The notes under the pieces were generated by a model that worked only from the letters and a program-made list of their open reading frames with translations, ran no database searches and had not been told where the DNA came from. Positions 28,601-36,304 of a stretch of DNA of 64,000 bases are shown here, in pieces (position 1 is the stretch's first letter; every line of letters starts with the position of its first letter). The stretch lies in the NCBI GenBank assembly GCA_963761655.1, contig CAVXHI010000002.1, forward strand, positions 558,001-622,000, read 5' to 3'. The position numbers and the translations under genes are program-made. This stretch comes from RYN-122 sp963761655 (lineage in GTDB: Bacteria; Actinomycetota; Actinomycetes; Mycobacteriales; SCTD01).

Positions 28601-29730
28601 TGCTGCGCCCCGACGGTGGCGTTGCTGTCCGCGTAGCGCAGGACGGCGCCGACGCCCATGTCGGGCGCCGTCTCGATCTCGCCGGGCACCAGCTGCACGT
28701 CCGCACCGGTGCCGACGGCGGCGCGCACCAGCACGTCGACCATCGGCCCCTCCTGCGGCGCGGTCACGCCGAGCGCGGTCAGCTCGGCGGCCGTCGCCGC
28801 CAGCTGCGCGGGCTCGGGGCCGAAGAAGAGGCTGGCGCCCTGCTCGGTGTCGGTGGTGATGAGCAGCGTCTCCACCTGGGCCTTGCGCAGCGCCTCGAGG
28901 ACGTCGGGCAGGCCGTCGACGGCCCGCTTGCCCTGGCCGCGCTCCTGGGCGTAGTCGGCCAGCAGGTCCAGCGTGCCGGTGGCGAGGTGCCGGGCGACGA
29001 CGTCGGCGACGCGCTGCGCCACGAGGTCCTCGCTGCCGTCCCCACCACGCCCGCCGGGCACCACGACGACCTTGTCCGTCCAGGCGGTCGAGAGCTTCTC
29101 CTGCACGTAGGCGAGCTCCCGCTCGTCGCCGACGAGCACGACCAGCTGCGCGGAGATGCTCCCGGCCAGCTGCTCGACGGTCGCGACGATCTCCTTCGCG
29201 TTGTCGGCCCAGCCCTGCTCGGCGCCGTGCTGGTAGCGCAGGTGCGACCAGCCGCCGCCACCGACCTTGCGCAGGTGGACGTCGCGGCTGCCCGTGACGG
29301 TGACCTCCTGCGCGACGTGCGTGGAGTCGTAGAAGGCGCTGACGTCCGCGCCCGTGCGGTCGGCGCGGACGACGACGTGCGGCACCCGGCGGTTGGCCTC
29401 GTCGACGATCGGGCGCAGGTGGGGGAGCGGGGCGACGGTGACGACGGGGCGGCGCGGCGGGGTGCTGAGCGAGGCGGCGACGTGCACGGTGGCGTCCGCC
29501 GTGCTGGCGACGACGTAGCAGGCCTCGCCGTCCGCGTGGCTGCCCTTGGCGGCCGCGACGGCGTCCAGCGTCGCGCTGTCGACGCCCTGGCTCTCGAGGT
29601 CCTTGAGGACGCCCTTCCAGGTCAGCTCGTACTTGTCGGCCGCCTGCTCGACGCCGCTCTCGCTCTCGACGAGGACCGTGACGAACGGGCCTTCTGCGCT
29701 CAGGACGGTGGTGAGGTCGTGCAGGTCCAC
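28597..29730 (-). CDS. baeRF/Vms1-like (Rv2629-type) protein
   Basis: A 377-residue soluble protein of the bacterial/archaeal eRF1-domain (baeRF) group that includes mycobacterial Rv2629 and is related to the Vms1/ANKZF1 peptidyl-tRNA release proteins. Features are the N-terminal VLSAEGPFVTVLVESESGVE, the central VGDERELAYVQEKLSTAWTD and LADYAQERGQGKRAVDGLPD, and the eRF1-domain-3-like end VETLLITTDTEQGASLFFG with a basic, glycine-rich loop in the middle. The exact activity is not settled for this bacterial subfamily. It overlaps glgX by 4 bp, so it shares the glgX operon. Confidence 0.75.
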   Translation of the reverse strand: MDLHDLTTVLSAEGPFVTVLVESESGVEQAADKYELTWKGVLKDLESQGVDSATLDAVAAAKGSHADGEACYVVASTADATVHVAASLSTPPRRPVVTVAPLPHLRPIVDEANRRVPHVVVRADRTGADVSAFYDSTHVAQEVTVTGSRDVHLRKVGGGGWSHLRYQHGAEQGWADNAKEIVATVEQLAGSISAQLVVLVGDERELAYVQEKLSTAWTDKVVVVPGGRGGDGSEDLVAQRVADVVARHLATGTLDLLADYAQERGQGKRAVDGLPDVLEALRKAQVETLLITTDTEQGASLFFGPEPAQLAATAAELTALGVTAPQEGPMVDVLVRAAVGTGADVQLVPGEIETAPDMGVGAVLRYADSNATVGAQQ

Positions 29731-29820
29731 GGGGACTCCTGTGCTGGGGCTGACGGGTCTCCCGGACCTCCTACCCCCGCCGGACTGTCGTCTACGCGTG
29801 TCCCCGGTGTGGCCCTGGCG

Positions 29821-30246
29821 TCAGGCGGTGGCGCCCAGCACGGACCAGCCCGCGAGCAGGTCGGCCAGGCCGGCGCGGTCGACGGTGCGGGCCCCGGGCT
29901 CGGTCGGCGGGGCCGTGGCGCAGGAGGTGGCGTGGGCTGTGAGGGCGGCGGCGCGAGCGCGGGCCGCGGCCCGGGCGCTCGTCCGCGTCGCGGCCCGGTC
30001 CCGGGCGGCCCGGGCCTGCCGCGGGGCGGACCGGTAGGTGCTGGCCAGCACCTCGAAGGCGGCGTCGACCTGGACCTGCTCGGTGCCGAGGTGCCACTCG
30101 CGGGAGGCGCAGGTCGAGCAGCGCAGCATGCGCAGCGGCTCCTCGCCGCCCCGCAGCTCGATCACCTGCGGACGGGCGCCGCAGCAGGTCCGGTCGGACG
30201 CCGTGCCCGGGCCGCTGAGGTCACGGTGCTGGGTGCTGGTCGGCAT
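29821..30246 (-). CDS. Small zinc-ribbon-like, Ala/Arg-rich protein
   Basis: A 141-residue protein starting at ATG 30246. Its N-terminal third contains a probable zinc ribbon: RTCCGARPQVIEL followed by MLRCSTCASREWH, giving CC...CxxC spacing. The centre is an Ala/Arg-rich, likely helical segment (RQARAARDRAATRTSARAAA). I do not know the function. A nucleic-acid or protein-binding role would fit the ribbon and basic helix but is inference. It is divergent from the chemoreceptor gene, with 247 bp between them. Confidence 0.6.
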   Translation of the reverse strand: MPTSTQHRDLSGPGTASDRTCCGARPQVIELRGGEEPLRMLRCSTCASREWHLGTEQVQVDAAFEVLASTYRSAPRQARAARDRAATRTSARAAARARAAALTAHATSCATAPPTEPGARTVDRAGLADLLAGWSVLGATA

Positions 30247-30493
30247 GTCGGGCTCCCCCTGCTCGTCGCGGCGACCGGTGGGTCGTCCTGCGTCTGCGGC
30301 GACTCTGCCGCGAGTCGGGCATCCGGGACATGACGAGCCCGGGCCCCTGCAGGCCGGGGCAGCGGGTGGTGCGCGCTGCGCCGGACGGAGCAACGGGGCT
30401 CCGTGCCGTGGAGCAGCGGGCGGACCTCACGTCCGCGCCCTGCCGGCCGACGGGGGACGGGACCCCTTCTGCCCCCGCCACCTGGAGCTCCCT

Positions 30494-32077
30494 GTGCCTG
30501 GCCTCTCCCACGCACGACTCGCCGACCGGCCGCTCCGCACCCGCCTGCTGCTCCCCGTGGTGGTCGGGGGTGCCTGCGTGCTGCTCCTCGGGGTCACCGC
30601 CGTCCGCGGCCAGTCGTCCCTCGCCCGCGAGGCGGACGCGCTGCTGACCGACCAGCAGGTCCTCGGCAACCACCTGACCGGCGACATGATGCACGACGCC
30701 CTGCGCGCCGACGTGCTGTCCGGACTGGTCGCCCGGACCCCCGCGGAGCACGCCGCGGCGCAGGCCTCCGTCGAGGAGCACGCGGCCACGTTCCTCGAGA
30801 TGCAGGACGCCAACGCGGGACTCGTGCAGGACGCCGGCCTGCAGGCCGCCCTGCGGGACGCCCGCCCCGACCTCGAGGCCTACGTCGCGCAGGCACGCCG
30901 CTCGACGGCGTCGTCCGGGGACGCGGCGGTGCGCGGGCTGCCGGCCTTCACGGCGGCGTTCGACCGGCTGGCCGAGAGCCAGGAGGCGCTGACCGAGCAG
31001 GTGCACGCGGTCGGGCAGGCCCACGCCGACGCCGCCCACGACGAGGCCTCCTCGACCCGCCGCGCCCTGCTGCTGGTCGGGGCGCTCGCCCTGCTGCTGA
31101 TGGTCGCGCTGGGCACCCTCGCGGTCCGCAGCGTCGTCGCCCCCGTGCGCCGACTGCAGGCCCGCCTGCTGCGCCTGGCCGACGACGACCTGTCCGCGCC
31201 GGAGGAGGTGTGGGACGGCGACGAGGTCGGCGACATGGGTCGGGCCCTGGAGCAGGCCCAGGCCTCGCTGCGCACCACGGTGGCCGCCCTCTCCGAGAGC
31301 GCCACCGAGCTGGCCACCGCGTCCGAGGAGGTCGCGACCGCCTCGCGGGTCATCGCCGAGAGCGCCGACGACACCTCCAGCCGGAGCGACAGCGTCGCGG
31401 CGTCTGCCGAGCAGGTCAGCCGCAACGTGCAGACCCTCGCCTCCGGCGCGGAGGAGATGGGCGAGAGCATCCGGGAGATCGCCGGCAACGCCTACGACGC
31501 CGCGCAGGTCGGCGTGGACGCCGTGGCCGCCGCGGCGGCGACCACCGACACCGTCCGCCGCCTCGGCGACAGCAGCCGCGAGATCGGCGAGGTGGTCCGC
31601 ACGATCACCGGCATCGCCGAGCAGACCAACCTGCTGGCCCTGAACGCCACCATCGAGGCCGCCCGGGCCGGCGAGGCCGGCAAGGGCTTCGCGGTCGTGG
31701 CCAACGAGGTCAAGGAGCTGGCCCGCGAGACGGCCCTGGCCACCGAGGACATCGGGCGCCGGGTCCAGGCCATCCAGGCGGGCACCGCCGGCGCGGTCAC
31801 CGCCATCGCCGGGATCAGCGACGTCGTGGCCCGCATGAACGACTACGCGACGACGATCGCCAGCGCCGTCGAGGAGCAGACCGCGACGACGGCGGAGATG
31901 AGCCGCAACGTCGCGCAGGCAGCCACGGGCAGCAGCGAGATCGCCCGCGTCGTCGAGGGCGTGGCGGGCGCGGCGCAGGCCACCAGCGCCGGTGTGCAGG
32001 ACGCCACGGCGGCCGCGGCCGACCTCGCCCGGATGAGCACCCGGCTCGAGGGCCTGGTCGCCGGGTTCCGGGTCTAG
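30494..32077 (+). CDS. Methyl-accepting chemotaxis protein
   Basis: A 527-residue chemoreceptor. TM1 is near residues 19-37 (RLLLPVVVGGACVLLLGVTA). An all-helical extracytoplasmic ligand domain follows to about 190, then TM2 (LLLVGALALLLMVALGTLAV) and a HAMP domain (RSVVAPVRRLQARLL). The cytoplasmic hairpin contains the invariant tip EQTNLLALNATIEAARAGEA then GKGFAVVANEVKELA, which contacts CheA/CheW. The ligand is unknown. The start is GTG 30494 with GGAG 7 nt upstream. Its presence implies a chemotaxis system elsewhere in the genome. A strong terminator follows. Confidence 0.92.
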   Translation: MPGLSHARLADRPLRTRLLLPVVVGGACVLLLGVTAVRGQSSLAREADALLTDQQVLGNHLTGDMMHDALRADVLSGLVARTPAEHAAAQASVEEHAATFLEMQDANAGLVQDAGLQAALRDARPDLEAYVAQARRSTASSGDAAVRGLPAFTAAFDRLAESQEALTEQVHAVGQAHADAAHDEASSTRRALLLVGALALLLMVALGTLAVRSVVAPVRRLQARLLRLADDDLSAPEEVWDGDEVGDMGRALEQAQASLRTTVAALSESATELATASEEVATASRVIAESADDTSSRSDSVAASAEQVSRNVQTLASGAEEMGESIREIAGNAYDAAQVGVDAVAAAAATTDTVRRLGDSSREIGEVVRTITGIAEQTNLLALNATIEAARAGEAGKGFAVVANEVKELARETALATEDIGRRVQAIQAGTAGAVTAIAGISDVVARMNDYATTIASAVEEQTATTAEMSRNVAQAATGSSEIARVVEGVAGAAQATSAGVQDATAAAADLARMSTRLEGLVAGFRV

Positions 32078-32112
32078 AGGTCCCGGGCCCAGCGGTCCCG
32101 GGTCTGGAGACG

Positions 32113-32144
32113 CCGAGAGCCCCTCCTCGCGGAGGGGCTCTCGG
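32113..32144. terminator. Terminator after the chemoreceptor gene
   Basis: A perfect 14-bp stem (32113-32126 with 32131-32144) with a TCGC loop lies 36 bp after the chemoreceptor stop and just before the tRNA-Val(GAC) 3' end. It would work for both converging transcripts. Confidence 0.85.
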
Positions 32145-32152
32145 TGGTGTTG

Positions 32153-32226
32153 TGGACGATACAGGACTTGAACCTGTGACCTCTTCCGTGTCAAGGAAGC
32201 GCGCTACCAGACTGCGCCAATCGTCC
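32153..32226 (-). tRNA. tRNA-Val (GAC)
   Basis: On the minus strand the acceptor GGACGAT pairs with ATCGTCC. The anticodon stem CTTCC/GGAAG encloses TTGACAC, giving anticodon GAC. The T-arm carries GGTTCAAGTCC. The discriminator is A and CCA is not encoded. It is the last of three clustered tRNA genes. Confidence 0.95.
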
Positions 32227-32255
32227 GTGCTCTTCAGTTGTCCTGCTGGCCTGCG

Positions 32256-32327
32256 AGGCCGGGGCGGGAATCGAACCCGCGTACAGGGATTTGCAGTCCC
32301 TTGCCTAAGCCACTCGGCCACCCGGCC
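32256..32327 (-). tRNA. tRNA-Cys (GCA)
   Basis: Acceptor GGCCGGG pairs with CCCGGCC on the minus strand. The anticodon stem encloses a loop with GCA. The T-arm is GCGGGTTCGATTCCCGC and the discriminator is U, as expected for tRNA-Cys. It lies between tRNA-Gly and tRNA-Val. Confidence 0.95.
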
Positions 32328-32388
32328 GTCCGCCGGGAGACCCCGGTCCTGACTGCGCTCCCGACCCGCGAGGGGCGGGAGCGCTCCG

Positions 32389-32461
32389 AGCGGACGACGG
32401 GATTCGAACCCGCGACCCCCACCTTGGCAAGGTGGTGCTCTACCAGCTGAGCTACGTCCAC
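32389..32461 (-). tRNA. tRNA-Gly (GCC)
   Basis: The anticodon stem CCACC/GGTGG encloses TTGCCAA, anticodon GCC. The acceptor GTGGACG pairs with CGTCCGC, with one G-U wobble at position 2. The T-arm is GCGGGTTCGAATCCCGT. It is the first gene of the Gly-Cys-Val cluster, an order common in actinobacteria. Confidence 0.95.
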
Positions 32462-32525
32462 AGTGTCCCTGCAGGCGCTGACGCGCCTTCCGGACGTCGA
32501 AGAACCTAGCAGAACGGCTGCGGGA

Positions 32526-32969
32526 TCAGGTGCCCGGCTCGGCCCACAGCAGCAGGGCCAGCTCGGCGTCGACGTCGACGTGGTCGCTCTCGGACCCCGT
32601 GGGGACGCTGGCGTAGGTCTGGCCCAGGAAGTCCGCCAGCTCGGGCAGCGGCACCTCGAACAGCGCCTTGCCCGACGGCGAGGACAGCGACAGGCAGACG
32701 ACGGAGGCGCCGGCGCTGGTCGACGGCCACACCTGGACGTCGCCCTCGCCGACCGGTCCCGTCACGCCGTCGGTGAGCAGCGAGCGGGCGAAGGTCCACT
32801 CGACGCTGTCGCTCTCGCTGCCGGCCGCACCCGTGTGGAAGGCGACGGTGACGGCGTAGGGGTCCGCGACGTCGTAGCGCAGGCTGGCCCGCACCGGCAG
32901 CGACGACGCCCCGGGCACGACCAGGCGCAGCTGCAGGTGCGTGCTGAGGGAGGTGGGACGGCCAGCCAT
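32526..32969 (-). CDS. SsgA-like sporulation/cell-division regulator
   Basis: A 147-residue protein of the SsgA-like family, found only in morphologically complex or related actinobacteria, where members (for example SsgB) help place FtsZ at division sites. Recognisable parts are LQLRLVVPGASSLPVRASLR, YDVADPYAVTVAFHTGA, VEWTFARSLLTDGVTGPVGE, GDVQVWPS and ALFEVPLPELADFL. The end DVDAELALLLWAEPGT is also typical. The ATG at 32969 has GGAGGA 5 nt upstream. The sub-type cannot be assigned from sequence alone. Confidence 0.88.
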   Translation of the reverse strand: MAGRPTSLSTHLQLRLVVPGASSLPVRASLRYDVADPYAVTVAFHTGAAGSESDSVEWTFARSLLTDGVTGPVGEGDVQVWPSTSAGASVVCLSLSSPSGKALFEVPLPELADFLGQTYASVPTGSESDHVDVDAELALLLWAEPGT

Positions 32970-33186
32970 CGAGGGTCCTCCACGGTGCGCGGGTCCGGGT
33001 GGACCTCCGAGACTCCAGGGGTCCCCGCGACAGGTGCTGCTCAACCGCGACGCCACGGGCTCTCACCCCGACGGGGGAGTCGCGGCCCGGTCACCGCGCC
33101 GGACGCGTGGCCCGGCGGTACGGTCGCGCGGCAGGTGCACCCATCCGGACCGCTCCCTGGTCCGAACACCTGTCGTGGAGACCCTC

Positions 33187-33858
33187 GTGACCCTGCCGCA
33201 CAGCCGTGCTGTGCGGTCGGCCGCGCCCGCCTCCCCCTCCACGGTCGACAGCCTCGAGGGCCTGGACGACCGCGCGCTGGTCTCCCGGGTCGCCGAGCAG
33301 GACGGCCGGGCGCTGGAGGCCCTGTACTCCCGCTACGGCCGTCCCTGCCTGGGGCTCGCCCGCAGGATCGTCGCCGACGAGCAGTTCGCGCAGGACGTCG
33401 TGCAGGAGGTCTTCCTGACGGTGTGGCGCGACGCCTCCCGCTTCGACGCCGCCCGCGGCGGCTTCTCCTCCTGGCTGCTGTCGATGACGCACCACAAGGC
33501 GGTCGACGTCGTCCGGCGCGAGGAGAACGTGCGCAAGCGACGGGCCTCCGCCGACCTCCTGGATGACCGCGAGGACGACGCCCCGGGCGTGGAGGAGGAG
33601 GTCTGGTCGACCCTGCGCCGCGAGCGGCTCCGCGCCTCGTTGCAGACGCTGCCCGACGTCCAGCGCGACGCCCTGGCGCTGGCCTACTACGGCGGCCACA
33701 CCCAGCGCGAGATCGCCATGCTGACCAAGACCCCGCTCGGCACGGTCAAGACGCGGATGCTGGCCGGGATGCGGACCCTGCGCACCCGGCTCGAGGGCGT
33801 CGAGGGCGACGGCGCCCCGCTCGCCGAGGGCGCCCGCCGCCCGGGGGTCCGACCGTGA
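33187..33858 (+). CDS. ECF RNA polymerase sigma factor (SigK-like)
   Basis: A 223-residue sigma-70 family ECF factor. Region 2 reads LVSRVAEQDGRALEALYSRY, IVADEQFAQDVVQEVFLTVW and GGFSSWLLSMTHHKAVDVVR. Region 4 reads LQTLPDVQRDALALAYYGGH then TQREIAMLTKTPLGTVKTRM. The linker and the RRREENVRKRR-like segment resemble SigK/SigL groups controlled by RskA-type anti-sigma factors, which matches the next gene (4-bp overlap). The start is GTG 33187 with GGAG 7 nt upstream; a GTG at 33175 is an alternative. Confidence 0.9.
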   Translation: MTLPHSRAVRSAAPASPSTVDSLEGLDDRALVSRVAEQDGRALEALYSRYGRPCLGLARRIVADEQFAQDVVQEVFLTVWRDASRFDAARGGFSSWLLSMTHHKAVDVVRREENVRKRRASADLLDDREDDAPGVEEEVWSTLRRERLRASLQTLPDVQRDALALAYYGGHTQREIAMLTKTPLGTVKTRMLAGMRTLRTRLEGVEGDGAPLAEGARRPGVRP

Positions 33859-34640
33859 CGACGTCGCACGAGCGCTTCGAGGAGCTCGCCGCAGGTCACG
33901 CCCTCGACGCCCTGGAGCCCGAGGACGAGCAGGCCTTCCTGCAGCACCTGACCGGCTGCGCCCGCTGCGAGAGGGCCCTCGCCGAGCACCGCGGCACAGC
34001 GGCCCACCTCGCCTACGGCGCTGCACCGTCCGCCCTCCCCGCAGACCTGTTCGACCGGATCCGCGCCGTCGTCGTCGCCGAGAGCGGCGAGGGCGTGTTC
34101 GACGGGGCCGAGGCGACGCCGTCCGCGGCGGTCGTCGACCTCGCCTCCCGACGCCGGCTGCCTCGCGCCCGCACCCTGGTCGCCTCGGCGGCCGCCGCGG
34201 CCCTCGTGCTCGGGCTGACCGGCGCGAACCTGTCGCTGCGGCACGACCGGACCGAGCAGCTCGCGTCCAAGGCCCGGTTGTCCGAGGTCGTGCGGACCCT
34301 CGAGAGCGGCTCGGGGCGCAGCGTCCCGCTGCTGGACGACGACAGGCGCGTCGCCGCCGTGGCGGTGCTGCAGGGAGACCACGTCAGCCTCGTCGTCGAG
34401 GGCATGCCGGCGAACCCGTCCGGCACGACGTACGTGCTCTGGGAGGCGGGCCCGGCGGGCGGCGTGCGGGCGCTCGGCACCTTCGACGTCCGCCGCCGCG
34501 GTGTCGAGGTCGTCCGCGACCTCCCCCTGCAGCACGGCGAGGGCGACGTCACGGCCTTCGCCATCACGCGGGAGCGGGGCCGCGAGGCGCCCGACCGACC
34601 GTTGACCGTGCCGCTGGCCAGCGGCGACGTCGAGGCGTGA
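33855..34640 (+). CDS. RskA-type membrane anti-sigma factor
   Basis: A 261-residue anti-sigma factor. The cytoplasmic N-terminus has a zinc-type ASD (FEELAAGHALDALEPEDEQA, FLQHLTGCARCERALAEH) with the HxxxCxxC signature. A single TM helix lies near residues 108-125 (ASAAAAALVLGLTGANL). The extracytoplasmic C-terminal domain (VAAVAVLQGDHVSLVVEGMP, GTTYVLWEAGPAGGVRALGT) is the RskA domain. It should bind and inhibit the sigma factor encoded just upstream until an envelope signal triggers proteolysis. Confidence 0.9.
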   Translation: MTTSHERFEELAAGHALDALEPEDEQAFLQHLTGCARCERALAEHRGTAAHLAYGAAPSALPADLFDRIRAVVVAESGEGVFDGAEATPSAAVVDLASRRRLPRARTLVASAAAAALVLGLTGANLSLRHDRTEQLASKARLSEVVRTLESGSGRSVPLLDDDRRVAAVAVLQGDHVSLVVEGMPANPSGTTYVLWEAGPAGGVRALGTFDVRRRGVEVVRDLPLQHGEGDVTAFAITRERGREAPDRPLTVPLASGDVEA

Positions 34641-35056
34641 CCCGCACGCATCAGGGGCAGGAGCGTGGCGTGTCCGACGTCCGCTCCGCCCGGCCCGGCA
34701 GCCTGCGGGCGCGGATGCGCAGCACCCCCGTCGGAGCGCTCGTCCTGCGGGGCGTCGTGCTCGTCGTCGGGCTGCTGTTCATCGCCCTCGGGCTCGCGGC
34801 TGCCGTCCTGCCGGGACCGCTCACCATCCCGCCCGTCCTGCTCGGGCTGTACGTCCTCGCCACCGAGTTCGCCTGGGCGGACCGGCTCCTGCAGCGGGCC
34901 CGCAAGAGTGCGCAGGAGGCGTGGGAGGCCGCGAAGAAGAAGCCGGTGATCTCCGCGGTGACCACGCTCGCCGGGCTGGTGGCCGCAGGCGCGGCGATCT
35001 GGGTGGTCGGGCACTACCGGCTGGTCGACCGGGCACGCGAGGCCCTCGGGCTGTGA
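34637..35056 (+). CDS. PGPGW-type (TIGR02611-like) membrane protein
   Basis: A 139-residue protein with two hydrophobic hairpins: LVLRGVVLVVGLLFIALGLA running into AAVLPGPLTIPPVLLGLYVL, then ISAVTTLAGLVAAGAAIWVV. The PGPLTIPP turn between helices matches the PGPGW/TIGR02611 family of actinobacterial membrane proteins of unknown function. The start at GTG 34637 overlaps the anti-sigma gene by 4 bp, making it the third gene of the sigma operon. The tRNA-Val gene begins 42 bp downstream. Confidence 0.75.
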   Translation: MTRTHQGQERGVSDVRSARPGSLRARMRSTPVGALVLRGVVLVVGLLFIALGLAAAVLPGPLTIPPVLLGLYVLATEFAWADRLLQRARKSAQEAWEAAKKKPVISAVTTLAGLVAAGAAIWVVGHYRLVDRAREALGL

Positions 35057-35098
35057 CCCTGCTGCGGTAGTGTCTGCCGCGCTCCCCGGAGACGCTCC

Positions 35099-35172
35099 GG
35101 GCGTATAGCTCAGTTGGTTAGAGCGCACGCTTCACACGCGTGAGGTCGCAGGTTCGAGTCCTGCTACGCCCA
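35099..35172 (+). tRNA. tRNA-Val (CAC), integration site of the island
   Basis: Acceptor GGGCGTA pairs with TACGCCC, the anticodon stem CACGC/GCGTG encloses TTCACAC (anticodon CAC), and the T-arm contains GGTTCGAGTCC. The discriminator is A and CCA is not encoded. Its last 20 nt plus one base are repeated 18.5 kb away, so an integrating element entered at the 3' end and left the gene intact. Confidence 0.96.
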
Positions 35173-35173
35173 C
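35153..35173 (+). repeat. Left attachment site (attL) in tRNA-Val
   Basis: 21 bp spanning the 3' half of the T-arm and the acceptor end of tRNA-Val(CAC). It is identical to 53698-53718. The identity stops at both edges (GG versus AA on the left, ACAAG versus CCCGC on the right), which defines the crossover core. Confidence 0.9.
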
Positions 35174-35701
35174 ACAAGCAAGGTACCTCTCACCTGCACT
35201 TATGCTCGGACTGGAGCCCAAGCCCGGTTTGCGTGCCAGATGTCGTGCCAGACCGCAGTGCACAGTCACAAGCTGGCTTGGACGACGCTGGACGGACCAC
35301 CCAAACGGCACAGCAGTGGCTCCCACTCCGCCATGGGTACCGTGACGTGCGGGGATGAGACACGGAGGGCGCGCTTACCGACGCCGAGCTGGCGGTGGCC
35401 TTTGCCCTGCTCGACGAGGCGTACCAGGGGGCCCGGCGGCCTGCTGCTCCGTGACCGCGCTGATTCACGTCACGACGGCGCCGATCGTCACCTAGCCGGC
35501 ACGACCGCCGTACATGGGCGCTCTCTGGCCGAGGGCTCGAACGCGGTGCAGCGCCGGTCGCGCCAGCGTCGCGAGAGCTTGGCGGGGAGCGCTCAGACCG
35601 CTTGGCTGCTGCAGGTGCCTGCACGTGGAGGATGCAGCGCCGCCACCGGTCGTTTGCCGGTGGCGGCGCTGCAGGCGTCGAAACGCAATTAAGGCCTGGT
35701 T
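35174..35701. other. Left end of the island, no convincing gene
   Basis: About 530 bp between attL and the first cargo gene. Open frames here have no family resemblance and poor codon structure. The notable item is the large hairpin at 35633-35673. The region may hold integrase-binding arm sites, but I cannot identify them by eye. Confidence 0.4.
35633..35673. repeat. Perfect 17-bp inverted repeat hairpin
   Basis: 35633-35649 is the exact reverse complement of 35657-35673, with a 7-nt loop (TCGTTTG). It lies 28 bp beyond the stop of the leftward Cas2/SinR-like gene, so the simplest role is a terminator. No T-run follows on either strand, and a replication or recombination role is also possible. 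Confidence 0.75.
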
Positions 35702-35974
35702 CTAGATTCGGTCCTTAAGCCAGTCAGTGATCTCCTTCGGCAAGCCTAGGCAAGCCCACGACGAGGTGGTCACCGACATGACGAGTAGCCGGTCGTTCGT
35801 GTCAACGTGCTTGCTCAACCTCTCAAGAAGCTGGATAGATGTTTCGGTCGTGTCAACCAACCAAGCGCTCTTCGCCGGCCGGGCCCACGAACCAGTCGAC
35901 TGCAGCGCCTTGATGAGGCCCTCATAGTCTTGCCCCGGCCGGCTGAGGTCGTAGTCGACGTGATGAACGCTCAC
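35702..35974 (-). CDS. SinR/Cas2-like small protein
   Basis: A 90-residue protein. The opening VHHVDYDLSRPGQDYEGLIK, the middle WLVDTTETSIQLLERLSKHV and DTNDRLLVMSVTTSSWAC, and the end EITDWLKDRI match a family annotated as SinR family protein. That family has the small ferredoxin-like fold of Cas2 and VapD. The D in VDYDL is at the position of the Cas2 metal-binding aspartate. There is no CRISPR array here, so it is not a spacer-acquisition gene. A toxin or nuclease-like role is possible but unproven. It overlaps the preceding DUF2188 gene by 4 bp. Confidence 0.65.
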   Translation of the reverse strand: MSVHHVDYDLSRPGQDYEGLIKALQSTGSWARPAKSAWLVDTTETSIQLLERLSKHVDTNDRLLVMSVTTSSWACLGLPKEITDWLKDRI

Positions 35975-36213
35975 TTGCGGTCCCTAGGCGGAAATGGGTC
36001 GTTGCCGGGCGCGACGGTGTCTGAGTCCCGGACCCGTCCCGCGCGGTCGTGGATGACGACCTCGCCACCCCCGACGTTCCGGGCGATGTCGCGTGCCCGG
36101 TCGATCGCCTGTGCCTGCGTCCGGTGGTGCGACGAGGCGCGGCTGGCGTCCGGCTTCTGGACGTCCCACCCCCCGTCCGAGTTGGGCGTGACGTGCCGCT
36201 CATGCCTGGTCAT
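35971..36213 (-). CDS. DUF2188 domain protein
   Basis: An 80-residue protein. RHERHVTPNSDGGWDVQKPD then RASSHHRTQAQAIDRARDIA and GGGEVVIHDRAGRVRDSDTV form the DUF2188 fold, a small strand-helix-strand unit found in many bacteria and often on mobile elements. Function unknown. ATG 36213 has a GAGGAG ribosome site. Its end overlaps the SinR/Cas2-like gene by 4 bp, so the two are made together and could act as a pair. It is divergent from the 36305 gene, leaving 91 bp for two promoters. Confidence 0.75.
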   Translation of the reverse strand: MTRHERHVTPNSDGGWDVQKPDASRASSHHRTQAQAIDRARDIARNVGGGEVVIHDRAGRVRDSDTVAPGNDPFPPRDRK

Positions 36214-36304
36214 GCTGTCTCCTCACTTCAATGACGCGTCGGCTCTCGGCGTGTCATGGTTCAGTCTGACACAAGAACCACGGTCGGTGCGTACTCTCCG
36301 TCGC

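Noticed and set aside
35240..35692. A coding gene at the left end of the island
   Set aside because: The frame has no codon bias or recognisable domain and crosses the 17-bp hairpin.
35702..35974. A CRISPR-Cas locus based on the Cas2-like gene
   Set aside because: No repeat-spacer array and no Cas1 or effector gene occurs in the window.
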